Both the position numbers and the translations under genes were made by a program. Positions 46,464-55,291 of a DNA stretch of 64,000 bases are shown piece after piece. The notes beneath the pieces are model-generated. The model saw nothing but the letters and a program-made list of their open reading frames with translations, did no database searches and had not been told where the DNA came from. How positions within the stretch are numbered: position 1 is the stretch's first letter; each line of letters starts with the position of its first letter. Origin of the DNA: Bailinhaonella thermotolerans (GTDB lineage: Bacteria > Actinomycetota > Actinomycetes > Streptosporangiales > Streptosporangiaceae); contig NZ_QZEY01000007.1 of assembly GCF_003594875.1 (NCBI RefSeq), positions 62,001 through 126,000 of the forward strand, read 5' to 3'.

Positions 46464-47851
46464 CGGCCGGTCGCGGCGGCGGCCAGCTCGGCCGACAGGC
46501 GCGCGATGTCCGGGGGACGGCCCGCGACCAGCGCCCGGTGCACCTCGCGCCGGAACACCTCGCTGAACCGCTGGTAGGACGGCAGCGCCGGGCGCGCCCG
46601 CGCGGCGTCCACCTCGCGCCACACCTCGCGCAGGAACGCCTCCCACTCCTGGCAGGCGGCGGCGGTGTGGCTCGCCTCGGTGCACCTCTCCAGCACCGGC
46701 AGCGCGCCCGCGTTCCTGGGCTGCCCGTCCGCGGCGTTCCCGCCGCAGCCGGACACCTCGCCCCACGGATAGTCGTAGACCGAGTGCCGTGTCGGCGCGA
46801 ACCCGCCCTCGCGCATCAGCCGCCGCTGGCAGTGCTGCCCGGTCAGGAACCGGATCAGGTCGATCGCGTCGTCGCGCCGGGGCGAGCCCTTGGCCACCGC
46901 CAGGTTCTGCCCGCCGAGCGCGGTCGCCGACGGCCGGGCGGCGGTGCCCAGGCCCTGCGGCGGGCGAGGCAGCGCGGCGACCTTGAACGGCGGGGCCTTC
47001 TCGTCGCCCCGGAGCACGTGGTAGGCGTACGGCCAGTGGCGCAGGAAGGCGACCTTCCGCTCGGCGAACATCCGCAGCCCGTCGGCCTCGCGGTGGTCCA
47101 GGACCTCCCGGGGGATCGTGGTCCCGATCTGCGCGGCCAGCGCCTTCAGGGACTCCTCGTTGCGCGGGCCGGACAGGACCACCTTCCCTCCCGCGAGCAC
47201 GTCGCCGCCCCCGCCCCAGATGATCTCCAGGGCGTTCACGGTCAGCCCCTCGTACTCGGCGAACTGCCCGGCGTACCCCGCCTCCAGCTCCGGGTGCTCC
47301 GCCTTCAGCCGCCGCGCCGTCTCCCACAGCTCCGGCCAGCTCCGGGGCGGCGACTCCACCAGGTCGGAGCGGTAGTAGAGCAGGCCGGTGTCGGCGTTGA
47401 ACGGGTAGGCCATCAGCGCGCCGCCGTACCGCGCGGCCTCCATGGGGCGGGCGAGGAAGTCCTGCCCGTCCTGGCCCTCCGGCTCGGGAAGCTCCTCCAG
47501 CAGCCCGGCGGCGGCGAACTCGGCGGTCCACATCGTGTCGAGGTTGTAGACGTCGTACTCGCCGCGCGCCCCCGCCATCTGGCTGCGCTGCAGGTCGGCG
47601 ACCGGGCTCAGCTCGACGATGCGGGCCTGGCGGTGGCGGTTGCCGGGCATGGCGTTCCAGGCGTCGATGAGCTGCTGGCGGATGCGGACCGGCGAGACGT
47701 CGGCCCCGCTGGCGACCACGATCGCGCGCGGCTCCTCCGCCGTGCACGCGGCCATCCCGAGCGCCGCGACCATGGCCAGGACCAGCGCCGCCGCCCTGGC
47801 GCGGGCGCGGCGCGCCCGGGGGGAACCCGCCGGCCCTCGCGCGCGCGTCAT
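46460..47851 (-). CDS. Extracellular solute-binding lipoprotein (family 1-like)
   Basis: 463 residues. A long basic start and hydrophobic helix end in a lipobox-like GMAAC (Cys about 37). The mature part has the solute-binding fold seen in sugar-binding proteins: YDVYNLDTMWTAEFAAAGLLEEL, YPFNADTGLLYYRSDLV, FVTIIWGGGG-like LEIIWGGGGDVL and LRHWPYAYHVL. No ABC permease or ATPase gene is adjacent, which is unusual. Overlaps both neighbours (TGATG with the VWA gene, ATGA with the peptidase gene). Confidence 0.88.
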   Translation of the reverse strand: MTRARGPAGSPRARRARARAAALVLAMVAALGMAACTAEEPRAIVVASGADVSPVRIRQQLIDAWNAMPGNRHRQARIVELSPVADLQRSQMAGARGEYDVYNLDTMWTAEFAAAGLLEELPEPEGQDGQDFLARPMEAARYGGALMAYPFNADTGLLYYRSDLVESPPRSWPELWETARRLKAEHPELEAGYAGQFAEYEGLTVNALEIIWGGGGDVLAGGKVVLSGPRNEESLKALAAQIGTTIPREVLDHREADGLRMFAERKVAFLRHWPYAYHVLRGDEKAPPFKVAALPRPPQGLGTAARPSATALGGQNLAVAKGSPRRDDAIDLIRFLTGQHCQRRLMREGGFAPTRHSVYDYPWGEVSGCGGNAADGQPRNAGALPVLERCTEASHTAAACQEWEAFLREVWREVDAARARPALPSYQRFSEVFRREVHRALVAGRPPDIARLSAELAAAATGR

Positions 47852-49836
47852 CAGCTCACCCCCCACACGGTCCGCAGCATGTCGCCCACCGCGTCGTCCA
47901 GGGTGTTCACCGTGACGTTGCGGCAGGTCACCTCGGGCGCGCCGGTGAGCCCCACCTTGTCGCAGGGCCGGTCGCCGAGCACGGCCAGGAAGACGCGCGG
48001 CGCGACCCCCTGCTCGCGCAGCCGCGCCAGCTCGTCGAGCACGGCGGCCACGTCGCGCCCGCCCTCGGCGTCGTTCACCCCGTCGGTGAAGACCAGCAGC
48101 GTCCGGACCGGCGGCGGAGCGCCGGGCTCGCGGGGCGCGGACCTCGCGAGCTCGCGGCTGCCGTCGGCGATCGCGTCGTACAGCGGCGTCCACGGGGCCC
48201 GCGCCGAGACCCCGGCGAGCGCGCGCTCGAACCGCGCCCGGTGCCCGGGGAGCTGCGCGGCCCTGGCGGGCCCGATGGGGACCAGCTCCCGGTGGCTCGC
48301 CGGCCCCTTGCCCGGGTCGGAGAACGACCACAGCCCGGTCTGGTCGCGCGGCCCGACCTGCCGCATCATCGACCGGGCCCCGAGGACGGCCACGCTCAGC
48401 CTGCTCGTCCCGCCCCGCATGACCTCGCGCATGCTCTCGGACGCGTCGATGGCGACCAGGATCCGGGCGGGCCGCCGCGCCCCCGCCAGCCGGTCCAGCG
48501 TCTTCAGCAGTTCCCCGGCGGCCGGGGCCGCCGTCGCGTGCGGCACCGCCCGCTCGACGTCGCCGGACGGGCCGGGCGAGCCGGACAGGTTGCCCTGCGG
48601 GTCGCGCAGCCCGGGCGGCGGCTCGCTGAGCCGCGTCCACTCGCAGAACGCCTCGGCCCAGCCCCGGCGCACCTCGTCCTGCCCGTACGGCGGGGCGGGC
48701 ACGCACGGGAAGTCGAGCCGGGCCACGTCGCGCGGGTAGTAGGCGACCAGGCGCGGCGGGGACCCCTCGGCCACGCGCGGGCAGGAGCCGATGGCCTCGC
48801 CCCGGTTGTAGGCGAGCATGAGGTACTCCGGCACGAGCGCGGCCACGTCGTCCCGGCGGCGTTCGCGCAGGTCGCACAGGAGCGCCCCGGCGTCGGCGGT
48901 GTTCAGGTCGGTCCGGCCGAGCCGCCGCTCGAACGCGGCGGGCTCGTCCCCGAGCATCCCGGCGTACACCCCCTGGGTGTGGAGCAGGGCCGAGGTGGAG
49001 GTGACCGGGTCCGGCCGGGCGAGGCCCACCCCGGTCTCGCCGAGGCGGGCGAGCAGTTCCGCGATCGTCGCGCCGGTGTGATCGGGCCCCATCGCCTGGG
49101 CGGCCCGCTCGGGCACGGCGAGCACGAGCGGCGAGGATCCGAGGCTCCCCGCCGGGTTCAGCGCGCGCCCCGCCGGGGTCTCGCGGCCGACCAGCCGCAG
49201 GTCGGCGGCGGAGTCGGGGAGCACCAGGTCCGGCCGCGGCCCGATCAGGGCGAGGTGCGCCTCCGGCCAGCCCTCCCGCAGCGCGTCCCGCGTCTGGGCG
49301 CCGCCGGGCGCGGCGTAGACGGTGAACCGCACCTTGCGGCACTCCCCCGGCCGCTGCCGCGTGTCCGCGAACCGGTCGGCCGCCGCCCGCGCGACCTCCA
49401 GGTTCTCCCGGGAGGCCAGCACCCGGACCTCCTCGGGCGGCGCGCACACGGCCGCCGCCCCGGCCCCGACGAGCGCCGCCGTGGCGACCGACCCGACCAG
49501 GACGAACATCACGGCGGCCGTGAACAGCGCGAACCGCGAGATCGGGATGCCGATCACGCTCCCGGGCAGCCTGCGGCGGACCGCGGCGGCCGTGCGGCGC
49601 AGCCCCCGCGGCAGGCGCAGGCCGTCCACCTCGCGCGCGGTGGCCAGGATCAGGATCACCACCGCCACGCCGATGATCGCCCAGGCGGCCTCGCGCGGGA
49701 GTTCGAGCACGTCGTCGAGCTGGGAGTTCGCGACGGCGTAGATCACCGCGGAGGTGAACGCGAGGATGGCCAGATAGACGCTCGAAGCGCGCTTGGGCTT
49801 GTCGTCGTTCGGCCACGGCATGACGCGTCGGATCAC
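47851..49836 (-). CDS. Membrane protein with solute-binding-like and VWA domains
   Basis: 661 residues. Three membrane helices near 22-42, 50-67 and 100-122 are followed by an extracellular region resembling a solute-binding fold (about 130-430) and a C-terminal VWA domain (about 455-620). The metal site is complete: IDASES (Asp464, Ser466, Ser468), Thr in PWTPLYD (about 550) and FTDGVND (about 585). Six or more Cys in the outer part could form disulphides. The next gene makes a separate solute-binding protein, so the two may interact. A start at 49821 is also possible. Confidence 0.88.
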   Translation of the reverse strand: MIRRVMPWPNDDKPKRASSVYLAILAFTSAVIYAVANSQLDDVLELPREAAWAIIGVAVVILILATAREVDGLRLPRGLRRTAAAVRRRLPGSVIGIPISRFALFTAAVMFVLVGSVATAALVGAGAAAVCAPPEEVRVLASRENLEVARAAADRFADTRQRPGECRKVRFTVYAAPGGAQTRDALREGWPEAHLALIGPRPDLVLPDSAADLRLVGRETPAGRALNPAGSLGSSPLVLAVPERAAQAMGPDHTGATIAELLARLGETGVGLARPDPVTSTSALLHTQGVYAGMLGDEPAAFERRLGRTDLNTADAGALLCDLRERRRDDVAALVPEYLMLAYNRGEAIGSCPRVAEGSPPRLVAYYPRDVARLDFPCVPAPPYGQDEVRRGWAEAFCEWTRLSEPPPGLRDPQGNLSGSPGPSGDVERAVPHATAAPAAGELLKTLDRLAGARRPARILVAIDASESMREVMRGGTSRLSVAVLGARSMMRQVGPRDQTGLWSFSDPGKGPASHRELVPIGPARAAQLPGHRARFERALAGVSARAPWTPLYDAIADGSRELARSAPREPGAPPPVRTLLVFTDGVNDAEGGRDVAAVLDELARLREQGVAPRVFLAVLGDRPCDKVGLTGAPEVTCRNVTVNTLDDAVGDMLRTVWGVS

Positions 49837-49954
49837 CTGTACCCGGGTCGCTTTACCCGGGGATCATAACCCCATGTGACCTGGACCACTCGTCCGTGCC
49901 CCAACTCGGACCCCCGGCGCGCCCCCGCCCCTGGTCGCGTTCGCGCGCTTTCCC

Positions 49955-49979
49955 GCACCAAAACAGCATGATCGCGGAG
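49955..49979. repeat. Intergenic palindromic element, copy C (half element)
   Basis: CGCACCAAAACAGCATGATC followed by GCGGAG matches the right arm of copy B (CGCAAAACTGCATGATCACG) with a few changes. The matching left arm is absent, so this appears to be a decayed or half copy between the VWA and SseB-like genes. Confidence 0.5.
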
Positions 49980-50010
49980 AACAAGGGGCGGCGGAGCGAC
50001 CTTGGCGGCG

Positions 50011-50697
50011 TCAGGCGGTGTCGGGGCGGATCTCGATGCCGCGGGTGAGGCGGCCAGACAGGCGCCCGGACAGCGCGGCGCCGAGGCGCTGGGCGACGTC
50101 CGCCGGGTCCGCGCCGTCCGCGACGCGCAGCCGTACGGCGAGATCGCCCTCGTAGCCAGGGCCGAGGCGCACGGAGACGACCTCGGGGACGGTGTCCACG
50201 GCCTCCTTGACCAGGCCGAGCACCTCGGGGTCCTCGTGGAGGCCGGGGGCCGAGGCGGCGGCGCCCAGGGCGGCCAGCGGCGCGCCCTCGATCACGAACG
50301 GGATCGGCCCGGCGACGTCCAGCACGACGGCGGCGGCCTTCTCCCCCAGCGCGGCCTCGCAGACCTGCTCGGTGGTCACCTGGATCGGGCGCGCGTCCGC
50401 CCGCCACCGGGCCAGCGCCTCGGCCGAGGTGAACGCGGGGACGGCCTCGCGCCCGTCGTTCCCGACGAGCTTGGGCAGGGCCATCTCGCTCTCCTTCTCC
50501 TGCCGCAGGCCGTGCTCGCCCACCTCGGAGGAGGTCAGCAGGGCGACGACGGGGACGAGCAGGCGGGTGCGGCTCAGCGCGGCCAGCACGTCGCTGGCCG
50601 AGGCCGTGCCGGCGGAGAAGGACGTGAGGGCGGCGGCCACGCCGGAGTCGGCGCGGCCGTCGTCCTCAGGGACCAGAGGCTGCGGAATCGAAGGCAC
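50011..50697 (-). CDS. SseB-family protein
   Basis: 228 residues. The N-terminal SseB domain (about 15-125) has the pattern TRLLVPVVALL, FTSAEALARWR and an AAAVVLDVAGPIPFVI segment; the C-terminal part (about 135-225, LHEDPEVLGLVKEAVDTVPEVVSVRLGPGYEGDLAVRLRV) fits the SseB C-terminal domain. SseB-like proteins are common single genes in actinobacteria and their role is unclear. Starts with GTG or ATG near 50697 without a strong ribosome site. Confidence 0.85.
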   Translation of the reverse strand: MPSIPQPLVPEDDGRADSGVAAALTSFSAGTASASDVLAALSRTRLLVPVVALLTSSEVGEHGLRQEKESEMALPKLVGNDGREAVPAFTSAEALARWRADARPIQVTTEQVCEAALGEKAAAVVLDVAGPIPFVIEGAPLAALGAAASAPGLHEDPEVLGLVKEAVDTVPEVVSVRLGPGYEGDLAVRLRVADGADPADVAQRLGAALSGRLSGRLTRGIEIRPDTA

Positions 50698-50749
50698 GAA
50701 CCCCGAGGTTATCGGAGTCCGGGCCGCGGGGCCCGCGCACGCGCGGGGC

Positions 50750-52624
50750 TCACCCCAGCGGCACCCTGGCCGTGTAGATGTCCTGGTCGTTGGCGAAGCG
50801 GGCGTTGGGCGCGGAGGCCGTGCACAGGCGGGGCGGGCCCCCGCCGGGGCACGGGAACAGCGCGCGGGCGCGCGTGTCCACCCAGACCGGCAGCGCGTGC
50901 GTCGCCGTGGCGGTGACCGCGATGTAGTCGCCGTAGAACGCGGTCGGGTCGAACTGCGTCGGCGGCGGCATGCTCGACGAGGTCACCCGGCGCGTGTCGA
51001 ACCCGGCGCCCCGCCGTACGGACATGGACAGGTCGGAGAAGCCGGTCGTGGCGTCGTCGCCGTACTGCCGGTCGTAGTAGGCCACGGCCAGCCTTCCGGT
51101 CGGGCTGTAGTCCAGGCCCTGCCACCACTGGTCGGTGCGGCGCTGCCCGGCCTCCTCGCTCACCACGGGCAGCTCGCGCACGTCGGTCGCGCTCCCGGTG
51201 AACGTCGCGCCGCCGTCGGCCGACTCCGACAGGACGATGTCGTTGTTGCAGCCGCCGGTCTTGACCCCGTCGTACAGGTTGATCCCGGTCACGGGCGAGA
51301 AGCCGGCGGGCGCGCAGCCGGAGGCCTCCCGGGAGTGGCGGCCGATGTAGGAGCCGTACGTCACGACGACGTGGCGGGGGTTCTTCGGGTCCACGACGCC
51401 GTACGGGTAGTTGGCGGCGCGGAAGAAGGAGTTCGCGGTGGGGCCCTTCTCGGGGACGCAGGCGACCCCGGCGTTCTTGCCCTGGTACGTCAGGCAGTCC
51501 GGCAGGTCGTAGAAGTCGCCGACCTTGACCGGGGCGGAGAACGACGCGCCGCCGTCGGTGGACCGGACCAGCAGCACGCGGTTGCGGTTGTCGGCGCCGG
51601 TCACGGCGGTGTTGTAGTTGTCGAAGACCACGTAGAGCGTGCCGTCGCCGCCGACGAACGGCTGCGAGAACTGGTTGACGCTGCACCGGCCGCGCGGGGC
51701 GGGCAGGCCGAGGGCGTTGTCGCAGTGCGGCGAGTCGGTGCTGACCAGGACCGGCGCGCTGAAGGTCTCGCCGTGGTCGGCCGAGTAGGCGCCGTAGAGG
51801 TAGGCGGTGCCGTCGGAGGCGAAGTCGGTCCACGTGACGTAGATCCGGTCGCGGTACGGGCTGCCGGCGTGGTGGTCCACGGCCATGAGCTGCTTGTCCA
51901 GCAGGTGGGCGTTGGTCCCGGACGTGCCGTCGCTCTCGGCGGTGACGCGGGCGGGGAAGTTCCACGAGGCCCCGCCGTTCCCGGTCGAGCGGAACAGGTA
52001 CAGCCCGCGCGAGACGTCGGCGTCCGGCGAGGTGGCCGCGCCGCGCTTGAACGCCAGGCACGAGAAGTACACGTTCCCGCGCGAGTCCCACGCGGTGGAG
52101 GGGTCGCCGCCGGCCTGGTAGTACTGCCGGGGCCTGCCGAAGGCCGCGCCGCGCACGAACCCGTTGGGCAGCGTGGAGTCCGCCCAGGTGCGCCCGCCGT
52201 CGCGGGAGTAGGACGCCCCGCAGGTGGAGTCGCCGCGCCGGTAGTCGTTGTACCCGGCCACGACCTGGTTCGGGTCGCGCGGGTTGGCTGCGATCCACGG
52301 CTCGTTCTGGGCCTGGCCGCGCCCGGCGAGGTCGGGGTCGGCGACGTTCAGGCAGTCCTGGTTGACCTTGACGTTGGAGCCCCGCCGCTCGTCGCACCCC
52401 GGCGCGGTCCCGGGCGCGAACCCGGTCAGGGCGCTCCTCCGCGACCTGGCGGCCTCGGCGGACGGGACCGGCTCGGTCAGGACCCCCGAGGCCAGCCGCT
52501 TCTGGAGCGGGGTGAGGTCCTGGTAGCCGAACGACCGCGCTCCGGCGGTCGGCGCGGCGACCGTGAGGCCGCCGATCAGCAGCACGCCCGCGGCGAACGT
52601 GCCGAAGAGACGTCTGGCGCGCAT
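50750..52624 (-). CDS. Secreted BNR-repeat (sialidase-fold) protein
   Basis: 624 residues. Signal peptide of about 30 residues (LFGTFAAGVLLIGGLTVAAPTAGA). Asp-box (S-x-D-x-G-x-x-W/F) repeats recur: SYSRDGGRTWAD, RSTGNGGASWNF, YSADHGETFSA, RSTDGGASFSA, SESADGGATFTG. These mark a six-bladed propeller as in sialidases, but the catalytic Arg triad cannot be confirmed, so the activity is open. Start ATG at 52624 has GGGAGG; a GTG four codons upstream is less likely. Alone in its transcript. Confidence 0.88.
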   Translation of the reverse strand: MRARRLFGTFAAGVLLIGGLTVAAPTAGARSFGYQDLTPLQKRLASGVLTEPVPSAEAARSRRSALTGFAPGTAPGCDERRGSNVKVNQDCLNVADPDLAGRGQAQNEPWIAANPRDPNQVVAGYNDYRRGDSTCGASYSRDGGRTWADSTLPNGFVRGAAFGRPRQYYQAGGDPSTAWDSRGNVYFSCLAFKRGAATSPDADVSRGLYLFRSTGNGGASWNFPARVTAESDGTSGTNAHLLDKQLMAVDHHAGSPYRDRIYVTWTDFASDGTAYLYGAYSADHGETFSAPVLVSTDSPHCDNALGLPAPRGRCSVNQFSQPFVGGDGTLYVVFDNYNTAVTGADNRNRVLLVRSTDGGASFSAPVKVGDFYDLPDCLTYQGKNAGVACVPEKGPTANSFFRAANYPYGVVDPKNPRHVVVTYGSYIGRHSREASGCAPAGFSPVTGINLYDGVKTGGCNNDIVLSESADGGATFTGSATDVRELPVVSEEAGQRRTDQWWQGLDYSPTGRLAVAYYDRQYGDDATTGFSDLSMSVRRGAGFDTRRVTSSSMPPPTQFDPTAFYGDYIAVTATATHALPVWVDTRARALFPCPGGGPPRLCTASAPNARFANDQDIYTARVPLG

Positions 52625-52890
52625 CCTGCCTCCCACCGCCCGCGCGCGGGCGACGCCGTACGGCGTCCGCGCCGGGCGGCACTCGGGACGAATGTGAGGG
52701 ATGGGCGCCCTGCCCGGACGCTAAGCCTCCGCGCCCCCGCTGCCTAGCCCCGCCGGTGACCGGATCCGGCCATTCCGCCCGCCCCCGCGCCCCGCCGCCC
52801 CGTACGGCACGGCCGGCGCCGGCGGGAGCCGTACGGGATGCCCGGCGGGAGCCGTACGGGATGGCGGCGGCGTACGGCGGGCGGAGGGCG

Positions 52891-53835
52891 TCAGGCGGTG
52901 ACGCGGACGCGGAGGCGGCGGGACCTGACCGCGGCGCGGATGGCGGCGGCGAGGCGCTGGAACTCCGGGGCGCGCGCGGTGGAGGCCCGGTAGGCCAGGC
53001 CGACGCGGCGGGAGGGGGCGGGGTCCGCGAACCGGCGGACGCCCAGCGGGACGCGCTTGCCCGCCTCCACCGGGACGGCGGAGGACGGCAGGAGGGTCAC
53101 GCCGAGACCGCCGCTGACGAGCTGGACCAGCGTGGGCAGCGAGGTGGCGTAGGTGGTGGAGGTGGCGCGGGCGCCCGCCTCGCGGCAGACGTCGATGGCC
53201 TGGTCGCGCAGGCAGTGGCCCTCGTTGAGCAGGAGGATGTCCAGGTCGCGCAGGACGTCGCAGGACAGCGGGCCGGTGTCGTCGGCCAGGGGGTGCCCGG
53301 CGGGGACGGCGAGCACGAAGTCCTCGTCGTACAGCGGCTCCTCGACCAGGCCGGGGGTGTCGGCGGGGAGGGCGAGGAGCGCCAGGTCGAGGCGGCCCTC
53401 GCGCAGCTCGTCCAGGAGGTAGCCGGTCTGGGCCTCGTGGACGTGCAGCTTGAGCCGGGGGAACTCGCGGGCGAACATCGGCAGCAGCGCCGGGAGGAGG
53501 TACGGCGCCACCGTGGGGATCACGCCGAGGTGGGCGGGCCCGGTGAACGGCCGGCGCGCGGTCGCGGCCTCCTCCACCAGGTCCTCCACGGCGGCGAGCA
53601 CCCGGGCGGCGTGCTCGGCGACGCGGGCGCCCGCCGGGGTCAGCATGACCTTGCGGGTGGTCCGCTCCAGGAGCTGGGTGTCCAAAATCTCTTCCAGGGC
53701 GGAGACCGCGCCGGACAAAGCCGGTTGGCTCATCTTGAGCGCGTGGGCGGCCTCGCGGAAGTGCAAGTGGTCGGCCACGGCGAGGAAGGCCCGCAGTTGA
53801 GCCAGGGTGGGACTCGGGTGACTGATAGGTCTCAC
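52891..53835 (-). CDS. oxyR: Peroxide sensor and LysR-family regulator OxyR
   Basis: 314 residues. LysR helix-turn-helix at about 10-65 (LAQLRAFLAVADHLHFREAAHALKMSQPALSGAVSALE) and an effector domain with the redox pair Cys208 and Cys217 in EGHCLRDQAIDVC, the same nine-residue spacing as E. coli Cys199/Cys208. Divergent from ahpC-ahpD, which it should activate on peroxide stress. GTG start at 53835, 22 bases from a palindrome that may be its binding site. Confidence 0.96.
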   Translation of the reverse strand: MRPISHPSPTLAQLRAFLAVADHLHFREAAHALKMSQPALSGAVSALEEILDTQLLERTTRKVMLTPAGARVAEHAARVLAAVEDLVEEAATARRPFTGPAHLGVIPTVAPYLLPALLPMFAREFPRLKLHVHEAQTGYLLDELREGRLDLALLALPADTPGLVEEPLYDEDFVLAVPAGHPLADDTGPLSCDVLRDLDILLLNEGHCLRDQAIDVCREAGARATSTTYATSLPTLVQLVSGGLGVTLLPSSAVPVEAGKRVPLGVRRFADPAPSRRVGLAYRASTARAPEFQRLAAAIRAAVRSRRLRVRVTA

Positions 53836-53856
53836 CTTTCAGTCTGGTCAGCTTGG

Positions 53857-53873
53857 TTGATTTCTCTAATCAA
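53857..53873. promoter_or_regulatory. Candidate OxyR operator
   Basis: TTGATT-TCTCT-AATCAA is a perfect inverted repeat with 6-base arms, in the AT-rich part of the oxyR-ahpC spacer. It fits the T-N11-A pattern of LysR-type sites. It lies 120 bases before ahpC and 22 before oxyR. Confidence 0.65.
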
Positions 53874-53992
53874 TACCACAGCGGGCACTCTAGGTGACCG
53901 GAACGGTCCAACGGACCGGTCCGACGACGACTCGACGGCCGCGCCGGGCGATCACGCCGCGCGGCAGACCGCATCTGAAGGGGGACGGAAAC

Positions 53993-54547
53993 TTGCTCAC
54001 CGTCGGTGACAGCTTCCCGGAGTACGACCTCACCGCCTGCGTCTCGCTCGACCCGGACAAGGCGTTCGCCCAGATCAACGACAAGTCCTACGAGGGCAAG
54101 TGGCGCGTCGTCTTCTTCTGGCCGAAGGACTTCACCTTCGTCTGCCCGACCGAGATCGCCGAGTTCGGCCGGCTGAACGGCGAGTTCGCCGACCGTGACG
54201 CCCAGGTCCTCGGCGTCTCGATCGACTCGGAGTTCGTGCACCACGCCTGGCGCCGGGACCACGCGGACCTGCGCGACCTGCCCTTCCCGATGCTGTCGGA
54301 CATCAAGCGCGAGCTCTCCGCCGCCTGCGGCGTCCTCGGCAAGGACGGCGTCGCCCAGCGCGCCACCTTCATCGTGGACCCGAACAACGAGATCCAGTTC
54401 ACCATGGTGACCGCGGGCTCCGTCGGCCGGAACGTCAAGGAGGTCCTGCGGGTCCTCGACGCCCTCCAGTCCGACGAGCTCTGCCCCTGCAACTGGAACA
54501 AGGGCGAGGAGACCCTCGACGCCCAGAAGCTGATGGCGGGCGTCTGA
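53993..54547 (+). CDS. ahpC: Alkyl hydroperoxide reductase, peroxiredoxin subunit
   Basis: 184 residues from TTG at 53993, which has AGGGGGA upstream and gives the family start MLTVGDSFPEYDLTA; longer frames add a basic tail with no counterpart. Peroxidatic Cys51 in DFTFVCPTEIAEF and resolving Cys pair at 164/166 in ELCPCNW. Reduces peroxides and peroxynitrite with electrons from AhpD. One-base overlap (TGATG) with ahpD. Confidence 0.97.
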   Translation: MLTVGDSFPEYDLTACVSLDPDKAFAQINDKSYEGKWRVVFFWPKDFTFVCPTEIAEFGRLNGEFADRDAQVLGVSIDSEFVHHAWRRDHADLRDLPFPMLSDIKRELSAACGVLGKDGVAQRATFIVDPNNEIQFTMVTAGSVGRNVKEVLRVLDALQSDELCPCNWNKGEETLDAQKLMAGV

Positions 54548-55083
54548 TGAGCGTCGACACCCTCAAGGAGGCCCTGCCGGCGTACGCCAAGGACCTCAAG
54601 CTCAACCTCGGCTCGCTCACCAGCACCTCGTCGCTGACCGAGCAGCAGCTCTGGGGCACGGTCGTGGCCTGCGCCATGTCCACCAAGAGCGCCAGGGTCA
54701 TCGCCGAGCTGACCGAGGCCGCCGCCGACTTCCTGTCGGAGGAGGCGTTCACCGCCGCCAAGGCCGCCAACGCGATCATGGCGATGAACAACGTCTACTA
54801 CCGGGCGACCCACCTCATCGGCGACGAGACCTACGCCACGATGCCCGCCAAGCTCCGCATGTCGGTCATCGCCAACCCGGGCGTGGACAAGGTCGACTTC
54901 GAGCTCTGGTGCCTGGCGGTCTCCGCCATCAACGGCTGCGGCCGCTGCCTGGAGTCGCACGAGAAGGTCATCCGCGACGCCGGGCTGCCCCGCGAGCAGA
55001 TCCAGGAGGCCCTGCGCCTCGCCGCCGTCATCAACGCGGTGGCCGCGGTCCTGGAGTCCGAGTCCGCCCTCGTGGCGGCCTGA
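54547..55083 (+). CDS. ahpD: Alkyl hydroperoxide reductase AhpD
   Basis: 178 residues. The carboxymuconolactone-decarboxylase-like fold carries the catalytic motif CGRCLESH (Cys131, Cys134, His138) and Glu119 in FELWCLAV, as in mycobacterial AhpD. It passes electrons to AhpC. Followed by a strong hairpin. Confidence 0.97.
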   Translation: MSVDTLKEALPAYAKDLKLNLGSLTSTSSLTEQQLWGTVVACAMSTKSARVIAELTEAAADFLSEEAFTAAKAANAIMAMNNVYYRATHLIGDETYATMPAKLRMSVIANPGVDKVDFELWCLAVSAINGCGRCLESHEKVIRDAGLPREQIQEALRLAAVINAVAAVLESESALVAA

Positions 55084-55100
55084 CCCCTCCGCCCCGAGAG

Positions 55101-55134
55101 AGGGCGGGCACCCCATCCCGGGGCGCCCGCCCTT
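55101..55134 (+). terminator. Terminator of ahpCD
   Basis: GGGCGGGCACCCC and GGGGCGCCCGCCC form a 13-position stem with one A-C mismatch around ATCCC, followed by CTTT. It starts 18 bases after the ahpD stop. Confidence 0.85.
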
Positions 55135-55291
55135 TCCGCGTTCCCGGCCCGCGTGCCCGGCCCCGCCCCCCGTGTCCGGCCCGCCCCCCGGCCCGCGTGT
55201 CCGGCCCCGCCCCCCGTGTCCGGCCCGCTTCACCGGCCGGGTCCCCCGCCCGGTTTCCCGGCCGGGCCGTACGGCGGAGCCGTACGGGAAG

